A stretch of DNA of 64,000 nt from HXMU1420-2 sp017643305 (lineage in GTDB: Bacteria > Pseudomonadota > Alphaproteobacteria > Rhodobacterales > Rhodobacteraceae), in NCBI GenBank assembly GCA_965217135.1, contig OZ244249.1, positions 2,666,001 through 2,730,000 of the forward strand, given 5' to 3'. Of this stretch, positions 1-9,318 are shown piece by piece (within the stretch, counting starts at the first letter, position 1; every line of letters begins with the position of its first letter). The translations under genes were made by a program, and so were the position numbers. A model generated the notes under the pieces. The model ran no database searches. It worked only from the letters and a program-made list of their open reading frames with translations, and was not told where the DNA came from.

Positions 1-880
1 TCGCCCAATACGGCAACGCGTTCAGCACCAAATCGCCCCTCAGGCCAAAAACGTGACTGATCGAAATCCCCTGCACGATCAGGTAGACGCCGACCAGGGG
101 AAGAACGATCCGGCCCAGCGAGATGAAAAAGCCCCAGACGCCAGAGCCGCGCCCGCCCAGCGTCCGCATATACGCGCCTGCGGCTTCGGCCCATCTGCGG
201 CCGCGTAGAAGTAACAGTAAGCCAAACCCGATATAGGCCAACGCATGCAGGGCCGACGCGCGCAGGCGCTTCATTTCGGTCTGGTTGACCCAATTCAGCT
301 TGGTTTCATGGACAAGGTCGCGTTTTGCACCAACAATCTGCCGCCAGGCCAGTGGCCAGAATTGCGGATCCAGCGGTGTGCCCGTCCGGCGCAGCAGTTC
401 CTGCCGCTGCCGATCACGAATGACGCGGTCGATTTCTTTGATGATCCCGTCGGCGCGGTTATAGGCCTCAAAAGACACCACGACCGGGACGCGCAACGTG
501 TCGATCCGGTTGTTCAGATCCTCCCGAAGCTGGGCAATTTCTGCGGGCTCGGTTTCGCCATCACCCGGCGGGTCACCCAGCGCCTCAAGTTGCGATTGCA
601 GGGTCGCGATGCGAGTGGAATTTTGCGTGCGCGCCTCTTCGAACTGGTCGCGATAGGCCGCAATCTCAGATCGCAGAAGTTCGAACACCACGTTGGACGC
701 GCGGGCCGCCTCCACGGCTTCTTCGGCGCGCTGCGCCGTATCCAGCCACGCGTTGAAATAGTCACGTTGTTTCTGGGTGATCTGTCCCTGGGCCGCAACC
801 GAAAGGGTCAGAACCGCCAGCAGGGCCAGCAGGGTGGCCCGCAGACCGCGGGCTCCCGTGCGCAGGATATGCGGGATCAT
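1..880 (-). CDS. Mechanosensitive ion channel family protein, N-terminal part (runs off the window)
   Basis: I translated this by hand on the minus strand; the gene continues past base 1, so only about 293 residues are seen. They comprise a signal peptide (about residues 1-32, hydrophobic run then SVAAQG), a charged periplasmic helical region (about 35-190) with coiled-coil character, and two membrane segments near 210-230 and 245-270. This is the layout of the periplasmic arm and first membrane helices of large MscS/MscK-type channels with a DUF3772-like N-terminus. The pore domain lies outside the window, so the family call is by architecture. The ATG at 880 overlaps the cysK stop as ATGA, so it is probably translated with cysK. 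Channels of this family release osmolytes on hypo-osmotic shock. Confidence 0.65.
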   Translation of the reverse strand, partial: MIPHILRTGARGLRATLLALLAVLTLSVAAQGQITQKQRDYFNAWLDTAQRAEEAVEAARASNVVFELLRSEIAAYRDQFEEARTQNSTRIATLQSQLEALGDPPGDGETEPAEIAQLREDLNNRIDTLRVPVVVSFEAYNRADGIIKEIDRVIRDRQRQELLRRTGTPLDPQFWPLAWRQIVGAKRDLVHETKLNWVNQTEMKRLRASALHALAYIGFGLLLLLRGRRWAEAAGAYMRTLGGRGSGVWGFFISLGRIVLPLVGVYLIVQGISISHVFGLRGDLVLNALPYWA

Positions 881-1911
881 GAATCCACGAACACGCCCGG
901 AATACTGGCCGGGGGTGCGCCCATCCAGTCCGGTACCGACAGCCCCTTGTCCCGCAGGAAGTCGGGGTTGAACAGCTTGGACTGGTACCGCGTGCCATAG
1001 TCGCACAGGATGGTCACGATGGTGTGGCCCGGGCCCAGTTCTCGAGCCATCCGAACGGCGCCGGCGATGTTAATCCCAGAGGAACCGCCCATGCACAGGC
1101 CTTCGTCCTTGAGCAGGTCAAAGACATATGGCAGCGCCTCTTGATCGCTGATCTGGTACAGCATGTCGGGCGTGAACCCGTCGAGATTGGCAGTGATCCG
1201 CCCCTGCCCGATGCCTTCGGTGATCGACCCGCCCTCGGGTTTGGCCTCCCCATCCTTGTAGAGGCTGTAAACACCAGACCCCATCGGGTCGGCCAAGGCG
1301 ACCTTCACGCCTTTTGGCTGCAATGCCATGCCAACGCCTGCCAGCGTCCCGCCGGAACCAACCGCGGCTACGAACCCATCTACCTTGCCGTCGGTCTGTT
1401 TCCAGATCTCCGGCCCGGTGGTTTCAATATGCGCCTGCCGGTTGGCCACGTTGTCAAACTGGTTTGCCCAGATCGCGCCATTGGGTGCACTGCGCGCAAT
1501 TTCCTGCGCCAGACGGTCGGAGTACCGCACATAGTTATTGGGGTTCTTGTATGGCGCTGCAGGCACCTGCACCAATTCCGCCCCGGCCAAGCGGAGCATG
1601 TCTTTTTTCTCCTGGCTCTGGGTTTCTGGGATCACAATAACGGTCTTGAACCCCATGGACGCGCCGACCAGCGCCAACCCGATGCCGGTATTGCCAGCCG
1701 TACCTTCGACGATGGTGCCGCCAGGCTTCAGATCACCGCGCGCAATGGCGTCACGGACAATGAACAGCGCCGCACGGTCCTTGACCGATTGGCCCGGGTT
1801 CATGAATTCCGCCTTGCCCAGAATTTCACAGCCGGTTTCTTCGCTCGCCCGGCGCAGCCGGATAAGCGGTGTATGCCCGACTGCGTCGGCCAGATCGCGT
1901 GCTATGCGCAT
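877..1911 (-). CDS. cysK: Cysteine synthase A
   Basis: PLP-dependent O-acetylserine sulfhydrylase, making cysteine from O-acetylserine and sulfide. The 344-residue protein begins MRIARDLADAVGHTPLIRL. It carries the PLP-lysine motif NPGQSVKDRAA near the N-terminus, the substrate-loop TAGNTG and the glycine-rich phosphate-binding GSGGT. The longer open frame (to 1989) is rejected because a GGAGA ribosome site sits just before the ATG at 1911. It lies 52 bases downstream of trgB. In Rhodobacter sphaeroides trgAB and cysK together form the known tellurite-resistance locus, and the same order here suggests the same role besides cysteine supply. Its stop overlaps the next gene (ATGA). Confidence 0.93.
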   Translation of the reverse strand: MRIARDLADAVGHTPLIRLRRASEETGCEILGKAEFMNPGQSVKDRAALFIVRDAIARGDLKPGGTIVEGTAGNTGIGLALVGASMGFKTVIVIPETQSQEKKDMLRLAGAELVQVPAAPYKNPNNYVRYSDRLAQEIARSAPNGAIWANQFDNVANRQAHIETTGPEIWKQTDGKVDGFVAAVGSGGTLAGVGMALQPKGVKVALADPMGSGVYSLYKDGEAKPEGGSITEGIGQGRITANLDGFTPDMLYQISDQEALPYVFDLLKDEGLCMGGSSGINIAGAVRMARELGPGHTIVTILCDYGTRYQSKLFNPDFLRDKGLSVPDWMGAPPASIPGVFVDS

Positions 1912-1963
1912 GATGTCTCCACTACCTTCTTGAAAACAGGTGTAGCCCTGCCCCGGCGCGACC

Positions 1964-3031
1964 TCAAGCCATGGTGCGAAGACGGTCACGGTGCCGGGCC
2001 AGCCATAGCCCCAGCGCGATGAGCGGCAGGATGTTGAACTGCTGGCTGTCGATCCCGTCCATCAGTGCGTCAAAGCTGAAGATTTCGCGCCTTATGTCTT
2101 CGCCTTCACTCTCCACGCCCCTCGCATCCACAAGCCGGGTCAGATCGGTCAGCCCGACAAAGAGGTTCAACCGATCCGACAACGCGCCAGGGCTACCATG
2201 GGTCGGACCCAGCGCTTCCAGGTGATGCAAGGTCAAACCCGCTTCCTCCATCGCTTCGCGATGCGCGGTTTGCTCGGGTGTTTCGCCGGGATCGACCAAC
2301 CCCGCCACCGGCTCCCAGACCCAGGGCGAATTCGATCCACCCATGTAGATCGGTACGCGAAACTGTTGGACCAGCAACACCTCATCCCGGACCGGGTCAT
2401 AGGGCAGAACGGCAGAGGCTTCTCCCAAAAGGAACCCGCCACGGTTCACCACCGGGCTCATCGTACCGTCCTGCTTGCGGAAGCGCAGATCCATCTCGCG
2501 CACCGCAAAGAAGTTCATATACGGCCGGTGCAGGGTTTCGACCTTAACGTCGTGGGCGAGGTTGTGATCAGTGTTGGCCGGTTCACCCTGTGCTTTGACC
2601 CAAAGCTCTGCGCGCATGCGGGCTGGCATCAACCGGCTCGCCATCTCTTCCACTGGGAAGCGGGTGTGATGTGCCATGATCTCTCCTGCCATCTGGATAA
2701 GAAGGTCGAAGGCAGGTTCTGTTTCGGTAAACGTGCTTCCGGCTGCGTTTGGATGGGTGGCAAATCCATGCTCCACCCCCTCAATCAAACCCATGCCAAA
2801 CACAGCGAGGTAGTAGCGCAGCCGATTCACAGCCTCCAACCCGGCGTCGCGCAGGACCAGCCCGCTTGCCATTTGGCCCGGCGCAACGACCGGCACGGCA
2901 TGCCCGTCCCCATCCACCGTCACCGCCGCATGGTCCGTTAACGCATACGCAACAAACGCGTTGGGGGCACATCCCGTGACCTCTGCGGCTAGGACTCTGT
3001 TGCTCAGCGCCCCGCACAAAAACAAATTCAT
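1964..3031 (-). CDS. trgB: TrgB-like protein: gamma-glutamylcyclotransferase-like domain plus Nudix hydrolase
   Basis: A 355-residue two-domain protein. The first ~150 residues begin MNLFLCGALSNRVL, resembling the gamma-glutamylcyclotransferase/AIG2 fold that opens with a hydrophobic strand and G-x-L. The C-terminal half is a Nudix hydrolase with a complete box G-x5-E-x7-RE-x2-EE-x-G around residues 260-285 (GLVDPGE ... REAMEEAGL), typical of ADP-ribose or nucleoside-diphosphate-sugar pyrophosphatases. The order trgA-trgB-cysK matches the Rhodobacter tellurite locus. What is hydrolysed during tellurite stress is not established; function here is inferred from locus identity. It follows trgA after a 24-base gap. 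Confidence 0.85.
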   Translation of the reverse strand: MNLFLCGALSNRVLAAEVTGCAPNAFVAYALTDHAAVTVDGDGHAVPVVAPGQMASGLVLRDAGLEAVNRLRYYLAVFGMGLIEGVEHGFATHPNAAGSTFTETEPAFDLLIQMAGEIMAHHTRFPVEEMASRLMPARMRAELWVKAQGEPANTDHNLAHDVKVETLHRPYMNFFAVREMDLRFRKQDGTMSPVVNRGGFLLGEASAVLPYDPVRDEVLLVQQFRVPIYMGGSNSPWVWEPVAGLVDPGETPEQTAHREAMEEAGLTLHHLEALGPTHGSPGALSDRLNLFVGLTDLTRLVDARGVESEGEDIRREIFSFDALMDGIDSQQFNILPLIALGLWLARHRDRLRTMA

Positions 3032-3055
3032 GAAATCAGTCTTCCGGTTCCGGTC

Positions 3056-3496
3056 TCAAGGGAACCGTTTTGCCGCGTACTCCGCCGCAAGACCAGCCAG
3101 AACCCCACCAATCAGCAACGTAACGATGATATTCTGCACGAAAATCATTGACGCATAGTCAAAACCAAGCTCGAAAATCGCCATCACGCTTTCGAACGGG
3201 TCATCATATCGGCGGTCCATTGCGCGCGAAAACATCTCATACGCGCCGTAGATGCAAAGGCACCAGAACATCATGGCCAGCATGCCCGTCATACCATTGG
3301 TGATCCCGGGGATCAGCCCGCGCCCAGCGCGCTTGCCCACAACCACCCAGCCCATCACCGCGCCCACCGCCATGTTCACATAGGTGAACATGCCAAAATC
3401 GGTGCCTTCAGGCATCAGAGGCATCACTTGCCCCGATACGATGAACGCCAAAATTGCCAGCGCAACGGCGCTGAACAGCCGCGCTGCCGTGGGCAT
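3056..3496 (-). CDS. trgA: TrgA-like tellurite-resistance membrane protein
   Basis: A 146-residue integral membrane protein starting MPTAARLFSAVALAILAFIV, with hydrophobic segments near residues 5-25, 33-52, 62-85 and 115-138. The longer frame to 3583 lies inside the preceding gene and is rejected; the chosen ATG overlaps the upstream methyltransferase stop (TGATG), implying coupled translation. Its place directly before trgB and cysK identifies it as the membrane member of the tellurite locus. The biochemical mechanism is unknown. Confidence 0.8.
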   Translation of the reverse strand: MPTAARLFSAVALAILAFIVSGQVMPLMPEGTDFGMFTYVNMAVGAVMGWVVVGKRAGRGLIPGITNGMTGMLAMMFWCLCIYGAYEMFSRAMDRRYDDPFESVMAIFELGFDYASMIFVQNIIVTLLIGGVLAGLAAEYAAKRFP

Positions 3497-4704
3497 CAGG
3501 CGGGTCTCCGCACAGTGACCTGCGTTACGTCCACATTGCCGGTGACAAACGCAGCCGCACACGAGGTAAGGTAGAAGTTCCACATCCGGCGGAACCGTTC
3601 GTCAAACCCCATCGCGGCGACCTGGTCCCACTTGGCGTTGAAGGTGTCATGCCAGCGGCGCAGGGTCAGATCGTAGCTGGCCCCAAACTCCTTAGATCCC
3701 ACAAAGCCAAGCCCTGCCGCGCTGACCTGTTTTCGCAGCACTGAAGGGCTGGGCAACATGCCACCGGGGAAGATGTATTTCTGAATGAAATCCACGCTGC
3801 GACGGTAAACATCCCACCGACGGTCAGCCACGGTGATGATTTGCAGGGTGGCGTTCTTGCCTGGCTTCAGACGTTCATGCAGGGTTTTGAAATAGACCGG
3901 CCAGTATTTCTCTCCAACGGCTTCGAACATCTCTATGCTGGCGATGCCATCATACGTTCCGCGTTCGTCGCGGTAATCCTGCAGCTTAAACTCTACCAGA
4001 TCGGAAAGACCCGCCTTTTCAATACGTTCCTGCGCGTACTTGAATTGCTCCTTGCTGATGGTCAACCCGGTCACCTTCAGCCCACGTTCCTTTGCGGCGT
4101 ATTCGGCAAACCCACCCCAGCCACAGCCAATTTCCAGCACGTGGTCACCCGGTTTCACGTCCATCTGGTCAACCATGGCGGCGTATTTCGCGGTTTGCGC
4201 GACTTCCATACTTTCCTGCCCGGTTTCAAACAGCGCGCTCGAATACGTCATGGTTTCATCCAGCCACAGGCTGTAGAATTCATTGCCCAGGTCGTAGTGA
4301 TAGGCGATGTTCTTTTTTGCCTGCGCACGGTTGTTGCGCTGCAGCCAAAACCGAAACCGTTCAATGGCCCGCACGATGGCTTGGCCAGGGACACTGTCGT
4401 AAATCGTGTCCTCATCCATATGCACGAGATCCATCAACGCCTGCAGGTCCGGCGTGCTCCACCATCCATCGAGGTAGGCGTCGCAAAACCCCAGTTCCCC
4501 TTCGCGGATCAGGCGGGCGAAACAATCGTTGTTGTGGATAGCAATTTCCGCTGCCGGTCCGGGATTAGCACCCTGTGCGCGAAAAGTACGACCATCTGGC
4601 AGCACCACGTCCAGGCGCCCGTGGCCCATGCGGTTGGCCATGGCAAAGGCCTGCGAAAAGTACCGTGGCAGATTCTTCTGCCCGCCGGTTGACGTCAGGA
4701 TCAT
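3496..4704 (-). CDS. Cyclopropane-fatty-acyl-phospholipid synthase family methyltransferase
   Basis: A 402-residue SAM-dependent methyltransferase of the CFA synthase family, which transfers a methylene or methyl group to the double bond of unsaturated phospholipid acyl chains at the inner membrane. The SAM motif VLEIGCGWGGFAEYA is near residue 190, preceded by the family motif AYHYDLGNEFY and followed by GLTISKEQ. The N-terminal ~120 residues form the lipid-binding domain. Rhodobacteraceae carry several paralogues, some acting in furan fatty-acid or cyclopropane synthesis, so the exact lipid product is open. It heads a minus-strand run with trgA, trgB and cysK, suggesting a membrane and redox stress unit. 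Confidence 0.85.
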   Translation of the reverse strand: MILTSTGGQKNLPRYFSQAFAMANRMGHGRLDVVLPDGRTFRAQGANPGPAAEIAIHNNDCFARLIREGELGFCDAYLDGWWSTPDLQALMDLVHMDEDTIYDSVPGQAIVRAIERFRFWLQRNNRAQAKKNIAYHYDLGNEFYSLWLDETMTYSSALFETGQESMEVAQTAKYAAMVDQMDVKPGDHVLEIGCGWGGFAEYAAKERGLKVTGLTISKEQFKYAQERIEKAGLSDLVEFKLQDYRDERGTYDGIASIEMFEAVGEKYWPVYFKTLHERLKPGKNATLQIITVADRRWDVYRRSVDFIQKYIFPGGMLPSPSVLRKQVSAAGLGFVGSKEFGASYDLTLRRWHDTFNAKWDQVAAMGFDERFRRMWNFYLTSCAAAFVTGNVDVTQVTVRRPA

Positions 4705-4763
4705 CGGCTTCCCCTGTTTTTCTTTTTTGACAGGCTAGGTTGGGAAACGCGAACAGGCAAGCG

Positions 4764-6197
4764 TCACGCGTCTTGCGTTTCCATTCTGTGGCTTTCGTAA
4801 GCAGAAAGCGCCGCGCGCCGCCCTGCATCCAAGGCGACGACCGGCCCAGGATAAGGACTGGTGGGGGTTAGGCCCCAGCTTTCCGGTACGGCGTCAAAAT
4901 AGCTCAGTGCCGTGTCGGGCGGGTTGCGTTGCCCTTCGGCCACCCAGCGGCGGATATAGGTGCTGCGCGGGTCAAACTTTTCCGCCTGCGACACCGGATT
5001 GAACACTCGGAAATAGGGGGCTGCATCAGGGCCGCAGCCTGCCACCCATTGCCAGCCCATTGCATTCGACGCAGCGTCCCAATCGGTCAGATTGTCGGCG
5101 AACCAGTCCATGCCGATCTTCCAATGCACCAGCAGGTGCTTTGTTAGATAGCTGGCGACCACCATGCGCACGCGGTTGTGCATCTTGCCGGTCACATACA
5201 ACTCCCGCAGCCCAGCATCGACCAACGGGATACCCGTGCGCGCAGTTTTCCACGCGATCACGTTGGCGCTGTTTTCATCGGTGGACCAAGGGAACCCATC
5301 CCATTCCGGCCGCCAGTTTCGATCCAGAATTTCGGGTGTATGATACATCAGATGGTAGGCAAATTCGCGCCAGACGACCTCTTTCATGAAATGTTCGGCC
5401 CCCTGCGCGCCGGCTTCCCGCGCCCGCAGGCCCGCATGCCACATCTGATGGGGCGTGATCTCTCCATACGTCAGGTTTTCCGAAAGGCCCGACGTCGCAT
5501 CCACCCCCGGCATATCCCGACGGTCATTGTAGGTGCCGATTGCCTCGTCCACGAACCAATCCAGACGGTCGCGCGCGGCGTCTTCGCCCACGCGCTGGTG
5601 CGGTTCCATCACCGCCGCCCCCCGGCCCATAGCGACGCCCATCTGCCAATCGGCAAGGTCGTCGCTGGCGGGCCAGCTTTCCGGGGCCGAGATTTGGCCC
5701 GGCGCAGGCAGCGGCATGTCCACTTCGCGGTCGCGCACCGTTTTCCACATTGGTGAATAGACCTTGTAAAACCCGCCCTGCTTGGTGGCCACATCCCAGG
5801 GTTCGAACAACAAATGCCCACCGAAAGACCGCGCATCCAAGCCGTTGTCCCTCAACGCCGTCTTAACCGCACTGTCTCGTGCAACCGAGGCAGGGTCATA
5901 GGCCCGCGACCACCAAACGGCCGTTGCGCCAGTATCTTCCACCAATTGGCGCAGAACATCCAACGCGCATCCACGCCGCAGGATCAACCGGCTGCCAGTG
6001 TCGCCGAGGCTCCGACCAAACCGGTGTACACCAAGACCCAGCCGCCATTTGGCCGCCGCGCCCAAAGCTTCGGTCTCCGGGTCCAGGATGAACACCGGAA
6101 TGACGGGCCGGCCGGCGGCACAGGCCGCGCTTAACGCTGCATGGTCCCCCAACCGCAGATCGCGCCTAAACCACAGCAGGATAGGAGAATTGGACAT
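4764..6197 (-). CDS. phrB: Deoxyribodipyrimidine photolyase
   Basis: A 477-residue cryptochrome/photolyase-family protein that repairs UV-induced pyrimidine dimers using blue light. The N-terminal antenna domain starts MSNSPILLWFRRDLRLGDH. The C-terminal FAD domain contains TSGLSENLTYGEITP, the WREFAYHLMYH and GWQWVAGCG stretches and GKMHNRVRM, all hallmarks of class I photolyases. The start at 6197 is preceded by an AGAGGTG ribosome site; the frame open to 6245 is rejected. The downstream CFA-synthase-like gene starts 59 bases later. It is most likely a CPD photolyase. Confidence 0.92.
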   Translation of the reverse strand: MSNSPILLWFRRDLRLGDHAALSAACAAGRPVIPVFILDPETEALGAAAKWRLGLGVHRFGRSLGDTGSRLILRRGCALDVLRQLVEDTGATAVWWSRAYDPASVARDSAVKTALRDNGLDARSFGGHLLFEPWDVATKQGGFYKVYSPMWKTVRDREVDMPLPAPGQISAPESWPASDDLADWQMGVAMGRGAAVMEPHQRVGEDAARDRLDWFVDEAIGTYNDRRDMPGVDATSGLSENLTYGEITPHQMWHAGLRAREAGAQGAEHFMKEVVWREFAYHLMYHTPEILDRNWRPEWDGFPWSTDENSANVIAWKTARTGIPLVDAGLRELYVTGKMHNRVRMVVASYLTKHLLVHWKIGMDWFADNLTDWDAASNAMGWQWVAGCGPDAAPYFRVFNPVSQAEKFDPRSTYIRRWVAEGQRNPPDTALSYFDAVPESWGLTPTSPYPGPVVALDAGRRAALSAYESHRMETQDA

Positions 6198-6241
6198 GTC
6201 GCACCTCTTTCGTCTGGGTACGTCCGCCGGTGCGTCTCGGA

Positions 6242-7465
6242 TCACAAAACCGCGTCGAGCGCGCCCATCAATTGGTCAATTTCTGCGGGCGAGGTGTAAT
6301 GCACAAAGCTCATCCGCATCACGCCCTGATCCAGCGGCACACCCAGCGCCTCTAGCGGACGCACGGCGTAGAAATCCCCGCCCCCTGCCATAACGCCATG
6401 CGGGGCGAGTTCCGCCGCGACCGCTTCGGCATTGCGGTTCAGCGCGACGGCTACGGTTGGTGCGCGTTTGGCCGCCTCCGACGGGCCGATCAGGCGCAGA
6501 TCGTTGCGGTCCTTCAGTGCGTCCAGCAAGGGTTGCAGGAGCGCGATCTCATGATTGCGCATCAGGTCATGGACAAACCCGCCCCGTGCTGCTGCATTGC
6601 CCGCGGGCCCGCCATGATGGTCGCACAGCGCATCAAAATAATCCGCCATCCCAGCCGATGCCGCAACCTGCGCATGGTCTGGCCCGGCGGGGGTGAACCG
6701 CTGATACAGGTTGTCCGCGTTGAAATAATGCGCCTGGTTCGGCAGTAACTCCCCCAGCTTGCGCCGGATGACCATCAGCCCCTGATGCGGACCATAGGTC
6801 TTGTATGACGAAAACATGTAGATATCCGGCCCCAGCTGCCCCACGTCCGGCAGGCCATGCGGCGCATAAGACACGCCATCCACACAGACAAACGCGCCTG
6901 CGGCATGAGCGATTCCGGTGATCTTGCTTACTGGGTTGATCTCCCCCACCACGTTGGAGCAATGCGGGAAGCAGACCAGCCGCACGCGGTCATCCAGTAG
7001 GTTTTCCAGATCCGCCGGGTCCAGATGACCGGTGACCGGGTCGATCTGCCATTCACGCACCTCGATCCCATGGTCGGCCAGCCGTCGCCACGCGCCGGTA
7101 TTGGCTTCGTGATCCTGGTTGGTGACCACGATTGCCTCACCCGGCTGCAACCATTCACGCACCGCCTGGGCCAACACATAAACGTTCTGCGTTGTTGACG
7201 GCCCAAAGCTCAGCTCATCAGTCTCAACCCCCAGCATCGCAGCCAAACGGCTGCGTGCTTCGTCCATCTCCTCCCCACCAAGGCGTGACGCTTCGTAGGG
7301 TGCATAAGGCTGCACCTTACGTTCGGTGTAAAATCGCGTCAGCCGGTCAATCACCTGCTGACAGGTATAAGACCCACCCGCGTTTTCAAAGAAAGCTTGC
7401 CCCTGCAGGGACGGCTGCTGAAACGCCGGAAACTGGGCGCGTACAAAGTCGATATCAAGTGTCAT
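6242..7465 (-). CDS. Class V aminotransferase fold PLP enzyme (NifS/SufS-like)
   Basis: A 407-residue fold-type I PLP enzyme of the cysteine desulfurase/aminotransferase class V family. Visible features are the substrate-phosphate motif GPSTTQNVY near residue 89, the conserved histidine region NQDHEANTGAW, the aspartate in FVCVDGVSYAPH that holds the PLP pyridine nitrogen, and the Schiff-base lysine in SSYKTYGPHQG. It lacks an obvious flexible Cys loop near the C-terminus, so true cysteine desulfurase activity is doubtful; it resembles the broad 'aminotransferase class V-fold' group. It ends 44 bases before the photolyase start. Confidence 0.8.
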   Translation of the reverse strand: MTLDIDFVRAQFPAFQQPSLQGQAFFENAGGSYTCQQVIDRLTRFYTERKVQPYAPYEASRLGGEEMDEARSRLAAMLGVETDELSFGPSTTQNVYVLAQAVREWLQPGEAIVVTNQDHEANTGAWRRLADHGIEVREWQIDPVTGHLDPADLENLLDDRVRLVCFPHCSNVVGEINPVSKITGIAHAAGAFVCVDGVSYAPHGLPDVGQLGPDIYMFSSYKTYGPHQGLMVIRRKLGELLPNQAHYFNADNLYQRFTPAGPDHAQVAASAGMADYFDALCDHHGGPAGNAAARGGFVHDLMRNHEIALLQPLLDALKDRNDLRLIGPSEAAKRAPTVAVALNRNAEAVAAELAPHGVMAGGGDFYAVRPLEALGVPLDQGVMRMSFVHYTSPAEIDQLMGALDAVL

Positions 7466-7520
7466 GCCTGCGAGCGTTGCGGCGAAACCAGGTCAGGGTC
7501 AAGCACCTGATCGACACGCG

Positions 7521-7540
7521 CCCCGGCCCAAAGGCCGGGG
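7521..7540. terminator. GC-rich hairpin
   Basis: Perfect 8-bp arms CCCCGGCC/GGCCGGGG around CAAA. It sits between the BCCT transporter scar and the aminotransferase gene. There is no following T-run on the minus strand, so termination is uncertain. Confidence 0.4.
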
Positions 7541-7549
7541 GTGAATGAT

Positions 7550-8100
7550 TTAACGCTTCTCGCTCATCAAACCGCGCATGATCGCCCAGCACATCAGCAG
7601 CAGCACTGCAAGGCCCATGTTCACCTCAGACAGGACCTTGTCCCCGCCATCCAGCCCGCGCACCACCGACACCAGCGCCACGGCGGTGATCGCCGTGATC
7701 AGCACCACTTCGGTCATGGTGCCCACAGGAATGCCAAACAACAGATTCAAACCCGCATTTGCCTGTGTCGCGCCATAGCCCAGTGAGGTGGCTAGCCCAA
7801 ACAGTGTGGCAAACACCGCCAGCGTGTCGATGATATGGCCGGTCCAGCCCCAGACGCGTTCGACAAAAATCGGGTAAACGCAGACCGGATCGTCAGCGGC
7901 AGGCCCTTGTTATAGGCGAACAGGGCCAGCGCCAGAGCCACAACCGCATAAATCGCCCAAGGTTGCAGCCCGCAGTGATAGATTGTCGCCGCCATACCCA
8001 TCCGCACAGCGCCTTCGGCGTCCCCGGCCGCCACGCCCAGCGCGCAGTGCAGATGGTCGAGATGCTCCAGATCCACTGGAACCATGATCTTGGAAAACAA
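7550..8100 (-). pseudogene. Scar of a universal stress protein start joined to a BCCT transporter fragment
   Basis: Reading the minus strand from 8100, the first ~25 residues (MFSKIMVPVDLEHLDHL) look like the start of a universal stress protein. They run directly into GLQPWAIYAVVALALALFAY, typical of the middle of a betaine/choline/carnitine (BCCT) transporter. A one-base loss in a T-run near 7876-7878 shifts the frame; beyond it the BCCT sequence resumes (VWGWTGHIIDTLAVFATLFG, then GYGATQANAGLNLLFGIP) and stops early at 7550. Only about 150 of the usual ~500+ residues remain. It follows acuI, so the lost transporter may have imported DMSP or betaine (inference). Confidence 0.75.
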
Positions 8101-8309
8101 GGGGTAAGACCCTTCCTTACTGGCGCGCCGACCGCCAGTCTCTGACCGGACCGGACCGGCTCAGTCGCCGGCGTGTGGATTGGCACCGGATCACAGAAAT
8201 CCGATTGCCCAAGCGTAAAGGAAGCGGGGGGAGTTTTGCGACCCTTGGTCGACAATTGGGGGGACCGGACCGACATTTGCCGGACCGGCTTGCATAAAGG
8301 CGCCTGTGA

Positions 8310-9296
8310 TCAGGCGTTCACGTCAACAACGACGCGACCCTTGACCTGGCCTTTCAGGATGTCCGCGCCCAGACCCGGCAGGTCGCTCAGCGTGGCGGGC
8401 TGGATCATCGCCTCCAGCTTGTCCATCGGCAGATCCTTGGCGATGCGGCCCCAGGCGCGCACGCGGTTGTCATAAGGCTGCATCACGCTGTCTATGCCCA
8501 GCAGGTTCACACCGCGCAGCAGGAACGGGATCACAGTGGCAGGCAGCGCCGCACCGCCCGCCAAACCCACAGCCGCCACAGAGGCGCCGTATTGCATTTG
8601 TCCCAGCACCCGGCCCAGCATCGCGCCGCCCACGGCATCCACGCAGCCACCCCAGGATTCGCCTTCCAGCGGCCGTTTGACAGTTTCATTGATCTCTTCC
8701 CGCGCCACGATCTGGGTCGCGCCCAAGCTCCGCAGGTACTCTTCGGTCTCGGGCCGCCCGGTAACAGCCGCCACGTGGTGACCCAGATTGGCCAGGATCG
8801 CCGTCGCAACCGAGCCAACGCCGCCCGCAGCACCAGTCACCAGCACCGGGCCATCCTTGATGCCGTGATCTTCCAGCGCCATAACCGCCAGCATGGAGGT
8901 GAACCCGGCGGTACCCACGGCCATCGCGTGCCTGGTGCTCAGACCGTCAGGCAGAGGCACAAGCCAGTCAGCCTTGACCCGGGCCTTTTGCGCATAGCCG
9001 CCCCAATGTACCTCACCCACGCGCCAGCCGGTCAGAACCACCTTGTCGCCAGGTGCATAGCGGTCATCCTCCGATGCCTCCACAGTCCCGGCAAAATCGA
9101 TGCCCGGCACATGCGGATAATTGCGCACCAGCCCGCCGCCCGGCCCAATGCACAGCCCGTCTTTGTAGTTCACGGTGGAATACTCCACCGCCACGGTCAC
9201 ATCGCCCGCGGGCAACTGATCTTCGCTGATCTGCTGCACCCCTGCGGACGTCTTCCCAGTCTCTTCGTCTTTTTCGACAATCAACGCGTTGAACAT
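8310..9296 (-). CDS. acuI: Acrylyl-CoA reductase (AcuI), MDR superfamily
   Basis: A 328-residue NADPH-dependent zinc-free medium-chain reductase of the AcuI/YhdH family, reducing acryloyl-CoA to propionyl-CoA and so detoxifying acrylate-derived intermediates of DMSP breakdown. The N-terminus reads MFNALIVEKDEETGKTS. The nucleotide site VTGAAGGVGSVATAILANLG lies near residue 150, and the MDR substrate motif NYKDGLCIGPGG near 45-57. The start at 9296 has a GAGGGAA ribosome site; the longer frame to 9383 is rejected. It follows dmdA by 83 bases, the same pairing as in Ruegeria-type genomes, which strengthens the assignment. Confidence 0.92.
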   Translation of the reverse strand: MFNALIVEKDEETGKTSAGVQQISEDQLPAGDVTVAVEYSTVNYKDGLCIGPGGGLVRNYPHVPGIDFAGTVEASEDDRYAPGDKVVLTGWRVGEVHWGGYAQKARVKADWLVPLPDGLSTRHAMAVGTAGFTSMLAVMALEDHGIKDGPVLVTGAAGGVGSVATAILANLGHHVAAVTGRPETEEYLRSLGATQIVAREEINETVKRPLEGESWGGCVDAVGGAMLGRVLGQMQYGASVAAVGLAGGAALPATVIPFLLRGVNLLGIDSVMQPYDNRVRAWGRIAKDLPMDKLEAMIQPATLSDLPGLGADILKGQVKGRVVVDVNA

Positions 9297-9318
9297 GTCA
9301 TTCCCTCTGCTTTTTCTG

